Assembly: GCA_003439945.1 (NCBI GenBank)
Contig: QVRM01002135.1
Location: forward strand, 124,001-188,000
Length of the DNA stretch: 64,000 nucleotides
Source of the DNA: Dermanyssus gallinae
Taxonomy: Eukaryota; Arthropoda; Arachnida; Mesostigmata; Dermanyssidae
Direction of reading: 5' to 3'
This document shows positions 34,264-46,022 of this stretch, one piece after another; the first letter of the stretch is position 1; each line of letters opens with the position of its first letter. The translations under genes and the position numbers were made by a program. The notes below the pieces were generated by a model. That model was given only the letters and a program-made list of their open reading frames with translations. It was not told where the DNA came from and did no database searches.

Positions 34264-34552
34264 TGTCAAGGGCCTCGCTGGGTTGCTAGGAGGAAAACAC
34301 GAATATTGACCAACACCACGACTGTAGGCTTTATTCTCGTCCGACAACTCTACTGCGCCGGTACAGCACCGCCTCTTCGGCCTGTCTCACACGCGACGAT
34401 CCTTCCTCGACGGCGTCTCACCAACGTCTCTGATCACTAACTATATTGTCGTCAGTTCTACCGGCACTTTGTGTCAGTAACTATCGCTAAGATCCCTATC
34501 TACACCTACCTAGCTACTTAAAACAACGACGTTACTCTACAGTACTCTTACA
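34264..34552 (-). repeat. 5' LTR of the gag-only element
   Basis: The longer of the two LTRs. On the minus strand it starts TGTAAGAGTAC and ends GGCCCTTGACA. The following bases (34241-34263) show no obvious tRNA-matching primer site. Confidence 0.85.
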
Positions 34553-35290
34553 AATACATATATGTATATATAAGCCTTCAAAAATGGCGCCCTTGTACCG
34601 AGTCACCAACGAGGCACATGTTTCGACTTACAAGCACACAATAGTCGAAGGCACACTAATAAGTTTAGTTTACCATATATTTCATTTTGTCGGCATCTCT
34701 GTCATTTTTCTGGTTCTTATGATTTTGACTGTTGCGTCTAAGGTTTGCGATCAAGGCGATTTTACAACACATTCGTTCCCATTAATGAACTGAAAATGCA
34801 CGACCATCTGACGACGAATATATGAAAATATTTACATTTATACGAACATATAATTTCATACCTCCCTTAGCTAATGGGTGCACGAAGATTTTGGCGGTAA
34901 CGAAGGACAATCGTTTGGACTAATATCTAAAACAAACTGTATATTAAAGTTTAACTTGTAAAAGCCGCAGCTTTACGGCCTCGCTGCCACTGAAGAATAG
35001 CCTGCTAGGCCGTGATAATTTAAAACTAGGCTATGAGATTAAATCTTATTATCGTAATTATTAAGGACAACCATCCATGCACATGTATTTATATAGACAT
35101 GTATATGTATAAATGCAGAGACGTGATAAACGTATGCTTATACATGTATTTTCTGCAATATGCACTTGCAAAGCCCGCGCAAAAGCGGCTCAGAGTAAAG
35201 CAGTTAGCAAAAAATCCTCCGGTGTTTCGTGTGAGCGCGAGTGGTTTAATTGCTAAAACAGGTGAAAATGTTAGCAAGTAAGAATGCCTT
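34553..35290. other. AT-rich spacer
   Basis: Nothing recognised. Short frames of 60-80 codons look random. Confidence 0.4.
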
Positions 35291-35295
35291 TATTT

Positions 35296-35765
35296 TTTAT
35301 ATGGCCCTCGAAAAAGCTTAGTTACTTGACACCTACGTACGCGGCACCATTTGTTAAGTATGGACATTAAATTTGCTATTGCCTTAGAATATTCGTTTTT
35401 GGGGCAACCTTTTCGGCGAACACGCCGGTATGATCGGTTCCTTTATGCGCTGACTAGTTCTCTCGCAAACGATGATTTTGTACAACTATGTAGAAGAAAA
35501 ATAAGAACTATTTTTATAAATCATCCTCACTCCTAAAAAACAAAATTTTCGGGCTGACCCTCGACCAACATCTAATGTCCACGGGTTTGCTTTCGCATTG
35601 CTTCGTAAGACGGACTTCCTAGATACAAATGTGCAACGGTAGGGATCGAACTCGTGCATCTATGTGTCTCCTCTGGTCGCGAGGCGCACGCAACCAGGCT
35701 TGACTCATCTCTACTCCTAAACAAGACGTTTCCGCCCCCCTTGCTATAGGCATTTTTTTGCGTTT
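35296..35765. repeat. Second copy of a foldback arm, split by a SINE
   Basis: 35306-35530 follows the right arm of the 3.6-4.76 kb element: TCGAAAAAGCTTAGTTACTTG, ACATTAAATTTGCTATTGC, CGAACACGCCGGTATGAT, GTTCTCTCGCAAACG. After the SINE it resumes with CTCCTAAACAAGACGTTTCCGC (35714 on). Only one arm is present. Confidence 0.7.
35545..35712 (-). mobile_element. tRNA-derived SINE, copy 4
   Basis: The minus-strand order is that of the 53.4 kb copies: tRNA-like head with a GATCCCTACC-type B-box remnant, then CACATTTG-like text, GAAGCAATGC, GTGGACATTAG and the CAGCCCGAAAA end. ACTCCTAAA flanks it at 35529-35537 and 35713-35721, a likely target duplication within the foldback arm. It is more diverged than the 53 kb pair. 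Confidence 0.75.
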
Positions 35766-37500
35766 TATATCAAATATTTACAATTTTGCGGAAGCGGAAG
35801 AAATTGGTATTCATTACGGTGCAGTGCATCAATTATTGCATTAGGCACAAAATAGCTAGTGCATGAGTTAGCAAAAACTGACACGCGTAATTTCTGACAA
35901 GAGATCAGAGAATCGAGATTTTTGGGCCTGGGATTGGTAACTGCCGACAAAACCTAGAGTCACTACTTCACTCCAAAATTAGAAGGTGCAACGAAGAAGT
36001 GGACCGCAAGCGGCGAAAGACCTTCCACCAGGGTAAAATGACGCATCTCAAATGGAATGAAATTTCGCGACCGCAGCAGATGTGGTCTGGTATGCAGAAA
36101 GAACAATATTTATGGACTATCTCTTTCTTGAAGAGCGACGGCCAGGGAGTGTTACGCAATATTTTTGAGCGAGCTGAGGGAACGCATCATAGCACTATAG
36201 TTCGAGATGCACAAAAGAACTGTGTTGTTTTTTTGGCACGGCAATGCGTCCGCTCTAACGTCACTTTGCCGTGACCAAATACGTCAACTGAAGTTCCAAA
36301 TTATTAAGCCTCTTCAATGTTCTTCAGACGTAGGCTGTGTAATTTCAGAGTAATGTCAGAGCAACAATTATATATGCCCATAGACGAGTGTTTGGTTCTA
36401 ACGGTTCTGAGTATTTTGCTGGTGGTATAAAAGCTATTCAGAATTGTTGGCCAATTTGTATTGTTTAGATTAGGGACTATACTAATAATAGAAAGTATGT
36501 GGTCTTTCTCCGTCTATTTTTTATATTCCATGCTACGAACTTTTTGATCAAGGTACATCTAACAACAAGTGCGGACCAGTTGCTTAAGAGTTGTTCTTTC
36601 AAATTTTAGAGCCACAATAAAGAGGCGGCGCTGACAGCAAGGCGTTCGTAAACGTCGTTATTATAGACAATTTTGTTCCACATCTCTCACACAGTGCAAG
36701 CTCATTAAGCTGAACTATGAAAATGGCTTGGTAGCGCACTATTTTGTACAGCGCATGGTAGAAATGCAGGACAGCTGAATACGATCTGGTAACAGAGAAT
36801 GTTTCAGAAAACCGAGTCGGTACATGGTGCCCCAAGCAACTGGCGTCTACATACTGCTTTTTCGGAATAAAACATCAATGCGTGTTATAATATCCAATCA
36901 CTTCGACCCGTCGGCGAGCACCAAAGCTAAGATTGTCGGACCGTACGCTTCAGAAGATACTGTACTAAGAGCTCAGTGTGCATATTTACAAGATCCAACT
37001 TATCTAAGAGCTCAAGCCCGACGACCAGAGGAATCGTTATGATTTCGTCCAGTTCTTTAAACAGAGAAGCCTACAGGATCCCGAACCTATTTTACCTCAG
37101 AAATCATCCTCCGAGATAAGGCCCACTTTAAAGATTGAACAAACAGAGCTGCCGCATATAGGCAACAGAGACATCCCTGCGACATCCATCAATTTATAAT
37201 GCAGACGTCTGATGTGGCTTGTAGGCAGGGGTGTTATTGGACCGTATTTTTGTCCACGAAACAGTGAATGGTGATCGCTACCGACAAATATTGACGGGCT
37301 TTATATGGCCAAACCTACTTAATTGTACCTTGACAATATGTAGTCAAGTCATCATAAATGCCGAAAAATCCCCGACAGTCATCTTCTTGACATTATTCTT
37401 CAGTCATCACTGCCATTGCTGATAAAATTATTTTTCTAATTAAACGTATTAGTCTTGTTCGTCTTCTACGTCTATCTAAAACTCTTAAATGACGCTCTCC
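35766..37500. other. Unassigned DNA
   Basis: A few 60-90 codon frames (for example 35999-36274 and 36824-37042, +) with no domain recognised. No terminal repeats seen. Confidence 0.4.
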
Positions 37501-37504
37501 GCAT

Positions 37505-37506
<2 letters not shown>

Positions 37507-37564
<58 letters not shown>
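37507..37564. repeat. (TA)n microsatellite
   Basis: 58 bp of TA repeats. Confidence 0.95.
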
Positions 37565-37566
<2 letters not shown>

Positions 37567-38707
37567 CGTCACGTCAAAAAACAATGTACGCTACCCGCAC
37601 CCTATATATATCGAAGTAGATATATAACGCTTATTGTAGTGCTCTAACTGAACTTGGTTTTTACACCGAGATACAGAAACAGACCGCTTTGCTGTCAACT
37701 GCCCAGTGTTCCGAAGGACTAAAATTGCTTGCTATAATTTTTCATTTCATGCGTCGGCTGGTCAAAGCAGGAGACGTTCTTCGCTTGCGACGTTTCCGGG
37801 AACGATATGCCGCTAAAGCATGTAATCATCGTCGCCCGTATGAATGTAGCCGTACTTTTGAAAGTAGCAGATTTCCATTTTTACACGCAAATATATTTGG
37901 GTTTTCCGTTAGTGGGTTTTGCTTATTTCAAATAACAGATGTCTGCCGCTACTCGGGTGCGCACTCTCCTAGGTAGATGGACAAATAAATGCACGCGTTG
38001 TTCAACCGGCATGACGCGGCACTGGTATACAACCAGGTGAAAAATTGAAATACAGGCGAAAGAAAAACGATGCCGATTCGGTGGGTTTTTTGTCACATGC
38101 TAGTGGCAATAACTTATCGATGGAACGGAAAAAGGGGAATTTTCTTCGCATCTTACACCAAGAGGAGGTGAATTCTGGCGCGACACACACCTATTCCTAA
38201 CTGATGTCTTCTTATTTTTGTCACATATCAGCTGTATGCTTTGCAGCGTTCAAAATAACTGCGGTTTTAAATAAAAAGACCCTCAAATAACACGCCTGAT
38301 ATGTATCTGAGTACAAGTCATAAACTGGTCTCGCGTACGGATTGTATTAGTCAAAATGTGTAACACCAAGGTGTACTGAGTATGTTTGCATAGTAGTACG
38401 CTCTGTACAGACGTTGCCTTGCATCTGAACCCTAACGGTGTGTGGCGGTGTGCTAATATCTGAACATTTCTGGCTGACCTTTGCCGTATTACGATCATTT
38501 CGTGGAAGCCTGTAGTTTAGCAAATGTGGTGTGCGCTAGAGGTGCTGGTCCTGATAGCCGTATTCCCAAGTGACACCATAATTGGTGCACCGTAAAAGCT
38601 CCTAACTACCCCTCTGTTCGCACAGGCCTACGGTGGCCTTGTGGGATGACTGTAGCTCAAAATGTGCGTATGTTTTTATTTTAAAACGTAAGAAAGGTAA
38701 TTTTACT

Positions 38708-38769
<62 letters not shown>

Positions 38770-38849
38770 GAGGATTAAAGCGCACCCGACATCGCCGCAA
38801 AATCATGCCTTACTCAATACTAGTATAAGATGCAGTCTTCTAGAGTGCG

Positions 38850-38887
<38 letters not shown>

Positions 38888-39190
38888 CTGCACCGAAGGT
38901 CCAGTCCTCAAGTTAGACAGACAAAAGAGAATATTACCATAGACTACCACAAAAATGCGCTAAGCCAAACTGCTTCAATATTAATAATTGTATATGTAGT
39001 TTTTGCGGCCGAAATGTCGTTACCACGTGTATTAAAGAGAAACATGTAGATATCATTATAACGACTATAGACACAAATGTGCGGCGAAATAAAATTGTTC
39101 AGCATCCAAAATAATAATAATAATAATAATAATAATGACGAACGGTTGGACAATTTGTTTTGATGGCATATCGACGCACACATGTGTTCA
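37565..39190. other. AT-rich DNA with several microsatellites
   Basis: (TA)n at 38713-38761 and 38854-38886 and (AAT)n at 39110-39136. No gene recognised. Confidence 0.5.
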
Positions 39191-39499
39191 TAGTCATTTT
39201 TGATTTAAAGCAGAAATGGTAAGGTTGTCGGCGGTCGAAGCAGATCTTTTGTGTCAAATGTAAGGTAGTGATCTAATACTAGAGTGGAGGTGGCGAGCCC
39301 ACCAGAACAAAAAGCTCGAAAGGTCTAGGACGAAGCAGTAGAATTAAAGCTAGACCAGCATCGTCTGCTCGGCGCATGCGCACCTCTTAGTCGCAGACCA
39401 CGATGCCCGCCGGGCCACCCAGCGCCCTTACTTGCCTATTGGGCTGCTATCTCTCCCTCTCGAGGAAATACTTGAGGTACTGGAGGGACAGCATTCACC

Positions 39500-41280
39500 G
39501 CAGAGGCTGGAGCGGTGGCCGCGCTAACAGCAGCGGCAGCAGCAACAACAACAACACGAGGCGGCCTCCTTGAATTGTCCTCTCCAGGCGGAGCCCTCTC
39601 CTGTCTCGGCCCAGGTTACCCCCGTGCACAGCAGCAAGTGGGCCTGGGCCCGCGAGGTGGGGGGGGGGGGCACAACAAGCCGGTAGGTGTCAGTCGTGTG
39701 CGCGCCTTCGGGGGTGGCAGAGCTCGTCAAGGTTACGGGCCAATTGCAGAGACAACGTTGTCGATGTCGTCCTCGTTGTCGCCTATCCGACGCTACGATT
39801 GGTCTTATTTCTGCTTTTGCTCATGCGGCGGGCGGCATTCCCCGATCGGATGATGAGAATGTCATGTCTGCCGTTGTTGTCAGCTCGACTTGGCTACTCG
39901 GGCGGATTTTGGTGACAAAGATCGTGGTGATGCTCGATTGGGGTGAGCATTGTCTGCAATATTGACCAACAACTCAATTGACGTGAGAATGGGCGCGTGA
40001 ATCTTCAAGTATACTTGTTCGATTACCCGTTACCGATAATGTCATGCTGCTAACTAATGCTGCTACCGGCACTACGACGGGCTACGTACACAAGTGTCAG
40101 AAAAGTGATGATAGATGATGATCATGATGAAAATGATGTTCTTGCTGCATGTGCTAATGTTATTTCGGCTCTGACGACAACGGGAGTGTAGTGCCGGCGT
40201 CACGAAGCAGGCGCACCGATGCTTCGGCATTCAATGCTGAGATCAGCAGCAGCTGCACCAGCAGCAGCAGAACAGGTGCGCGTACCCAATGGAGCAGGAT
40301 ACCACAACTGTTGAAGCGATTGTCGTTGCGTGCCACCACCAGCAAAGGCTGCCAGCTACGGATACTGTGATTGGAGTACTGTGATTGCAATAAATAGATA
40401 GGTAGATAGATAGACGAAACGGCATCGACACCTCCGGTTTGCCGCCCGCCGCCATGGACTGAGAAGTGCTCTTGCGTGGGGGGGCAAGCACAAACGTGTA
40501 CACGAAAACAACTTACTACTACTACTACAACTATGTGCCAGTGAAAATATTCGCGTGCGTGCACAGCTGGCTGTTCGTCGATAGCCGAGCGCCGACGACA
40601 ATGGCTGATGTGCTGTCATTATTTCGTTTTCTCTCGCTTGCTTGCTTGCTGTGCTCTGCTGAGATGTATGAATGAATGAATGAATAAATGAATGAATGCA
40701 CATACGTGGAGCAGGTAAGAGACAGATAGTGCGGTGGTGCGGTGGAGTTACCGATCACAATCGTCTTTCATAAGGAGTAAACACTGTATCTGTGTGTGTG
40801 TGCCACTTTGTGCGCAGTATACGCAACAACAGCAACAACAACAACAACAATAACAGCAGCAACAACAACAACAACAAGCGACGGCGACATAGGCTCGATT
40901 CGAGGGCAAACCCGATTTCTGCTGCTGCTGTTGCTGTTGTTGTTATTGTTGTTGCTAGTGGCAATTGTGGTTATTGTGGTGGTGGTGTAGCAGCAGCAGC
41001 AGCTGTTGTTGTTGTTGATGTTCCGACCGAAGCGGTGTCAGCTTCAGCTTCACCTCATTGTTGTTGCTGTTGTGTCTGTCGCTCGTTGAAGTGTGTCGTG
41101 TCATTGTTGCTGTGTGGGTGGGTGGGTGTGTGGGTGAGTGGCCTGGTGTGGTTGCTACCGATGCTGATGCTGCCGCCGCCGCCGCTGCTGCTGCTGGCGG
41201 CTGGTGCAATTGTACGGCTCATCTAGCTGAAGTGAGCCGGGGGGGGACTGAAGACGGTGACGGTGACGGTGTGTCTCACA
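39500..41280 (+). promoter_or_regulatory. GC-rich, triplet-repeat-rich island upstream of a candidate first exon
   Basis: CAG/CAA runs lie at 39526-39556 and 40829-40877, CTG/GTT runs at 40919-41020, (TGAA)n at 40668-40699 and an 11-G run near 39660. Composition differs from the AT-rich surroundings. Long frames here are only poly-amino-acid artefacts in all frames. The pattern resembles the long 5' untranslated or promoter regions of arthropod regulatory genes. Confidence 0.35.
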
Positions 41281-41340
41281 ATGGATTCGTCGCCAACATC
41301 GACGCTTGGATGCTTCGGCTGTTTCCGCAAGGTCAATCAG
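41281..41340 (+). CDS. Candidate first coding exon, Cys motif CFGCF
   Basis: ATG at 41281 in the context CACAATGG (A at -3, G at +4) opens exactly 20 codons: MDSSPTSTLGCFGCFRKVNQ. The exon ends in CAG with a GTATGA donor at 41341. The CFGCFRK cluster is the kind of Cys pair with adjacent basic residues that is palmitoylated at membrane anchors. The exon follows the triplet-rich island. No partner exon downstream could be identified in the window, so the gene would need a very long first intron. The protein is not recognised. Confidence 0.3.
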
Positions 41341-41376
41341 GTATGACTGCATGCGCTTACATGACACGATGAATGA

Positions 41377-41462
41377 ATGAATGAATGGCCGTCTCTCTAT
41401 CTATCTGTCTCCCTTTCCTTGTTTATTCGTTGCTCAGTATCTCCCCCTATCTTTTGTCTTTG

Positions 41463-41496
<34 letters not shown>

Positions 41497-41831
41497 CGCT
41501 CTCTCTCTCTCTGTGTGTCTCTCCCTCTTGTTTGGCGTTTCTTTTTGTCTCCGGCATACACTGAAATGAATAGAAATGCCGGTCTAGACATCTGGTGCCA
41601 TCAACGATGCTTCTGAACAGAATTCACTGTGCTTCGTGCGTTATGCTACGTGCGGCCGAAATCATTCATCATTTTTTGAGTGCAGTAAAAGATAGCGTGT
41701 AAACGATTTATGGTCAAAAGCGGTCTTAAATTCTGCTCGGCAAAAGTGCATAGTCGGATCGTCGAGACATCATTATACAATTTGCAAGGTACCTATGAAG
41801 CATATATGCACATATATTGTATGCATATTGC

Positions 41832-41878
<47 letters not shown>

Positions 41879-42600
41879 CTAACAATAAGAAAATGGCAGT
41901 GTTGTTTGACAGCTGACTGTGCTAAGGGATGAATCAATGGCTGGGTTAAGTCTGGGGAGTCAGTCGCGTTTCTTCTCTAGATAATTACACTAGTACTACA
42001 ATGTTTATAAATATAGTTGTGATTATAATATACATTACAAGCATTTAAAAGAGATAATCTGTTGTTTAAACTCGATGCTTCTAACCCAGATGCAGTAGGT
42101 GAACAAATGGCAAATTAGATAGCATATACAATTCAGGTGACTCTATGATATGTAATAGGCGTGCCTATGTAATGAATTAAACACAAGTGAGGCGCATAGA
42201 AAATGGGACATTTGTCAAGCACAGCTTCACGGGTGTACTACTTCAAGAGAAGGCTGTGACAGCGAAAATTGAAAGTACGACGTCCTTTTCTGGGGTCGTG
42301 AAAAAGGGAATTGTATTAACCAACGCGCCATTAACAAACATGATTTATCTAACGAATCGTCGGAACAGCTCTAACCGCTATTGCTGACGGTGATGTTGGA
42401 TTCGTGTTATAGTCTTATTTTTGTCAAGAACGGTCCTTGGTATTGAAATGGCGGTTTGTGAGCTTTACATCAAACGTTTACGCACAAATTGTATCTACCA
42501 AAAAGTAACTGCTTTACTTACTAATTGCTCCAGTGTACAGCAAGCTTACTAGTATTTCAGTACTCGGACAGAGAAGGTTGTCATCGACCGACCTAAATGA
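41377..42600. other. Unassigned DNA with CT-rich and (TA)n tracts
   Basis: CT-rich tract 41390-41530 and (TA)n 41837-41876. If 41281-41340 is an exon, this would be its first intron. Confidence 0.4.
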
Positions 42601-44775
42601 AGCCGCTCCGACGTTGACTACCTAGCAGTTCGTCTGGTTTTCCGTTTCGTTCTGTTGACGATCGGTTTTACACATCGTTGTTGCAGTTCCAGTCAAAGGG
42701 CGGAGAGAGGGGTTAACGCCCTCTGCTGTCAGAGCTACACATGAGAAACACGGGGGCGCGGGTGAGGTAAGGTCGAGAGGAACGAGCAACCGACCAGCTG
42801 CTGTTCTTCTGTTACTGACTGAGGGATGCCGCTGTAAACGTACTGTCCATCTATGTAACTAAACAAGCCTATCGGACGTGTGTCCTGACAGCACGGCGTG
42901 TTGTCGACGTTTAGGCTGCTTACACGTTGGCTCGTCTACAGTTGTACGCGCCTATGTCTGCACTGATTTGGCAGCTGCGATAGTCGCAGCGTCTAGTTGT
43001 AACTGTAAAAATAACGTGCTAGTTGGTAGTCTTAGAACGAGCCGCACCAGTGGTGGTGGTTGTAGCAGTAGTAGTTATGGCAGTGGAAGCAGCAGTCCTT
43101 TTTCGCAGCGTTCATTTCTTTAGAGTTCTGAAGTAATTGGGCACCCGCTTCGTGCGTGGCGGACAAAGTCGGAGAGAAGGCTTTTTGATGGATGATGGCC
43201 ATATTTCAACGCAGCTCGTACCGCTCCACCACCACGCCACGGCTTGGCACGAAGAAGCGGAGTATTCCTATCTGAGATGTCATCGTTGCTCGGCTTCAGT
43301 GCGTGAGAGCTCGCTTATCTATCGACCCACCGACAAGCACGATAGGCTTGTCCAGGCCGAGAGAAGCAGCTTAGCTGATAACCGCTAAATCAGCGTACCT
43401 CTTTCCGTCTCTTTACCACATGACAACTTCACCGTGATCCTTGATGATGATCATCATGATAAGTGGGAACAGACGGAGAGCGCAGTAAGTAGGGTCGGGG
43501 CCCAATGGGGCTCAAGGCCTTGAGGGCTTGTGTCACTTACGAAGTTCAAGATAGATCCCGTTGGTCGTTACCGACTTTAATTGCCAGTCGTTGTGTTATG
43601 CTGTTTGAAGGTATATTTTTGGATGATTCCGGACAAGCATGAAACTTCTTTTTACGTTTATGTGCTCGAGTAGTGTCCGTGCCGACGTATGACAATACAA
43701 TGTTTTTGAACGTGTTTCTACTATATAAGTTAAGTTCAAATGAAAAGGTACGGAACGACTCTTTAGATTCAATTGAACTTTTTATTCAATGGTAATTAGC
43801 AGAGAGCTGTGCACAACTATTTCACTGTTTTACGAGCCAAAGGATTCTCTGTTTTCAGGATTCCTGCGGATGTGTTAAGACCCAGTTCTCCACTGTTTCC
43901 TTGAGTTCGTCGTTTGCAATGGCATAACCAAATTTCACTTAGTTTGGTTGTTACGACATTTTGTGACGTTTTATTAGGGCACATAACCCAAGGCCTGTCT
44001 ACTACTTGTGTACTCGCTAACTTGTTTTACCACACGTACGAACTTATGAACGGGTATTAGTAAGGAAAAAAAGTACAAATGTATATAATCGATGAATATT
44101 TTGATGAATATTTGATAATGAATATTTAATATAAAGCATGATAGTTTTCTATTATGTTTTAGGGCAATGGGTGGTCAAGGGCTTTGAAAGGTAATATTAT
44201 TCCATGTGCCGGCAAGTTCTCTTCGTTTTCTTAAATGGATGCTGCGCGAACAGCCAAATTCTATCTCGGGTATAGTCAGACGACGTCCAATTAGAATCTT
44301 TAGACGAACCTATGGCAAAATCAAAATGACAGCAAAATCGTCTTGAAACCTTTCAGCAGTCAAAGTCCCCCACCAACCTATCTGGCCGTAACCGAACACG
44401 ACAGAGTGAGGTACAATAAGGTCGTAATTTTCATAGGACTCAATACGCCAAGCCAATGAACACGAGTATTGGGGGCAATTCGGCGAAATACCATAACGGT
44501 GGCGGACTGATCTGATATAAACTGGCCTATCTGTTTCGCGCATGTCTGCCTCTACACAAGTGTTTCAGCAGCGTCAAAGTTTCAAGCAGGGAAAGAGCCA
44601 GCACCAGCCTAATGAAAACGAACAGCAGCGGCCGTAGTAATAGTAAAGCACACAATAATGGCTAGAACTACCACACGCATGTAACCAATTATAATCGGAA
44701 GTAAAAATGTATTGCGTTGAAAATATTCTATACGGTTTGGCGGGTCTTGCAGCATGACTGCAACTACGATGGTCG

Positions 44776-44854
<79 letters not shown>

Positions 44855-45960
44855 ACATAAAAGAGGCGTTTGTACGCCCTTTGCTTTATGCTAAGGGCCT
44901 GACAATTGTCCTTCTGTGGGTGGCAACAGTTCCGACGGCTTGTGTTGCGTGTCCTACTTTGTGACCGGCGGGTATTGCTATCTATCGGGTAGTCCATCTT
45001 TTTGGAAAGCCGTAGAAGCGTTCATCGGTTTTCTTCAGTCGCTCGGGTTCGGCGGACACATCCAGACGCGTCCTGTCGTAGTGGACGCCGACGCTCGTTC
45101 GCAGACACCCACCGTGCGTTGTATATGAATGGTCCGCCAGAGCCCCCGGGCATCCAGCCGCTGGTGTTGCCGGTATCGCTGTGGTTATTGTCAGGCGTTC
45201 GATCGTCTAGAATCGCCTACCACCGTCGTAGTGGAGGACTTAGCTTCAGTGTTCTGCGGCGTCGCCGCTAGGGCTGAAGTGACGCACGCCGTCCCTGACG
45301 CGACTGGCCCGCGCCTATGACTCTCCCGATTCGGCTCGGGGGCTTCGACCCGAGTGACAGTTGAAGGATCGACGAGACGAAGAAAGAGTAGAAAGAAGAC
45401 AAGGTAAAGGGGAAGGATGAGCCCCCTCCTCCTGCCTCTAGAGTTTAGCCGCCTCTGCCGCCGACAAAGACTGCCCAGTCAGTCAGTGAAGCCCGCGGGG
45501 TTCTAGGATGTAGAAGCACAACTTACAGCCGACAGTGGCCCGCGCGGCCAACACTCGCTGCTAGGAGTCCCCCCCCCCCCCCCCTCCCGGCTCTCCTCTG
45601 CACCTATACACGCCCGCTGGCCCGCCTTTGTGGTGAAACGATCGTTCACAAGGTGATGCGGATCAGAGCCGTATCTGCATGCTATTCTTTAGCATGCGGC
45701 GTCGAACTGTCAGCGGTAGCCAGGATCACGGCCACCGTCATTCGGCTCACCATCGCAGGACAACAATGTGATACTCGTCGACAGCAGACAAGGGCGGCCG
45801 ACGGCTGCGGAGGGGCTACGGGCAGGTAGGCTTGTTCGTCGGCGGCATCGAAGTCGAATAGGATGGCTCATCCGACAACAGCGTGTTGGGGCTGCGTTGC
45901 CATGCGATAGGGAAGCGTCTGGCAACTTCTCGCTCGCATAGTTATTTACACGTGCCATAC
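42601..45960. other. Mixed DNA, GC-richer at 42.6-43.4 and 44.9-45.9 kb
   Basis: There are 60-95 codon frames in the GC-richer parts, none with a recognised domain. (TA)n at 44779-44851 (73 bp) is the longest uninterrupted TA tract. A C-run lies near 45571. Confidence 0.4.
44779..44851. repeat. (TA)n microsatellite
   Basis: 73 bp of uninterrupted TA repeats. Confidence 0.95.
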
Positions 45961-45987
45961 AGAGCGTTTTCGCATTTTCTTTTCCTC

Positions 45988-45990
<3 letters not shown>

Positions 45991-46022
<32 letters not shown>

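Larger units (their letters stand above)
31961..34552 (-). mobile_element. gypsy-type LTR retrotransposon reduced to LTRs and gag
   Basis: Two direct repeats bound it: 34264-34552 (289 bp, 5' LTR on the minus strand) and 31961-32219 (259 bp, 3' LTR). On the plus strand both run TGT(C)AAGGGCCTC..CTGGGTTGCTAGGA to ..GTTACTCTACAG..TTACA, so they have TG..CA ends. The two differ by a deletion of about 65 bp in one LTR and by a duplicated block of about 37 bp in the other. The flanking tetramers TATA and AATA differ by one base. Inside are gag and a coiled-coil frame but no protease, RT or integrase, so pol has been deleted. Confidence 0.85.

Noticed and set aside
35999..36300. Possible mariner second-Asp region (WHGNASALTSL..IRQLKFQIIK)
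   Set aside because: Only one short motif-like stretch fits and no other transposase landmarks flank it in order, so the match may be chance.
40792..41226. Long frames of poly-Asn, poly-Ala and poly-Val on both strands
   Set aside because: They come from CAA/CTG triplet runs that are open in nearly every frame; no non-repetitive domain supports translation.
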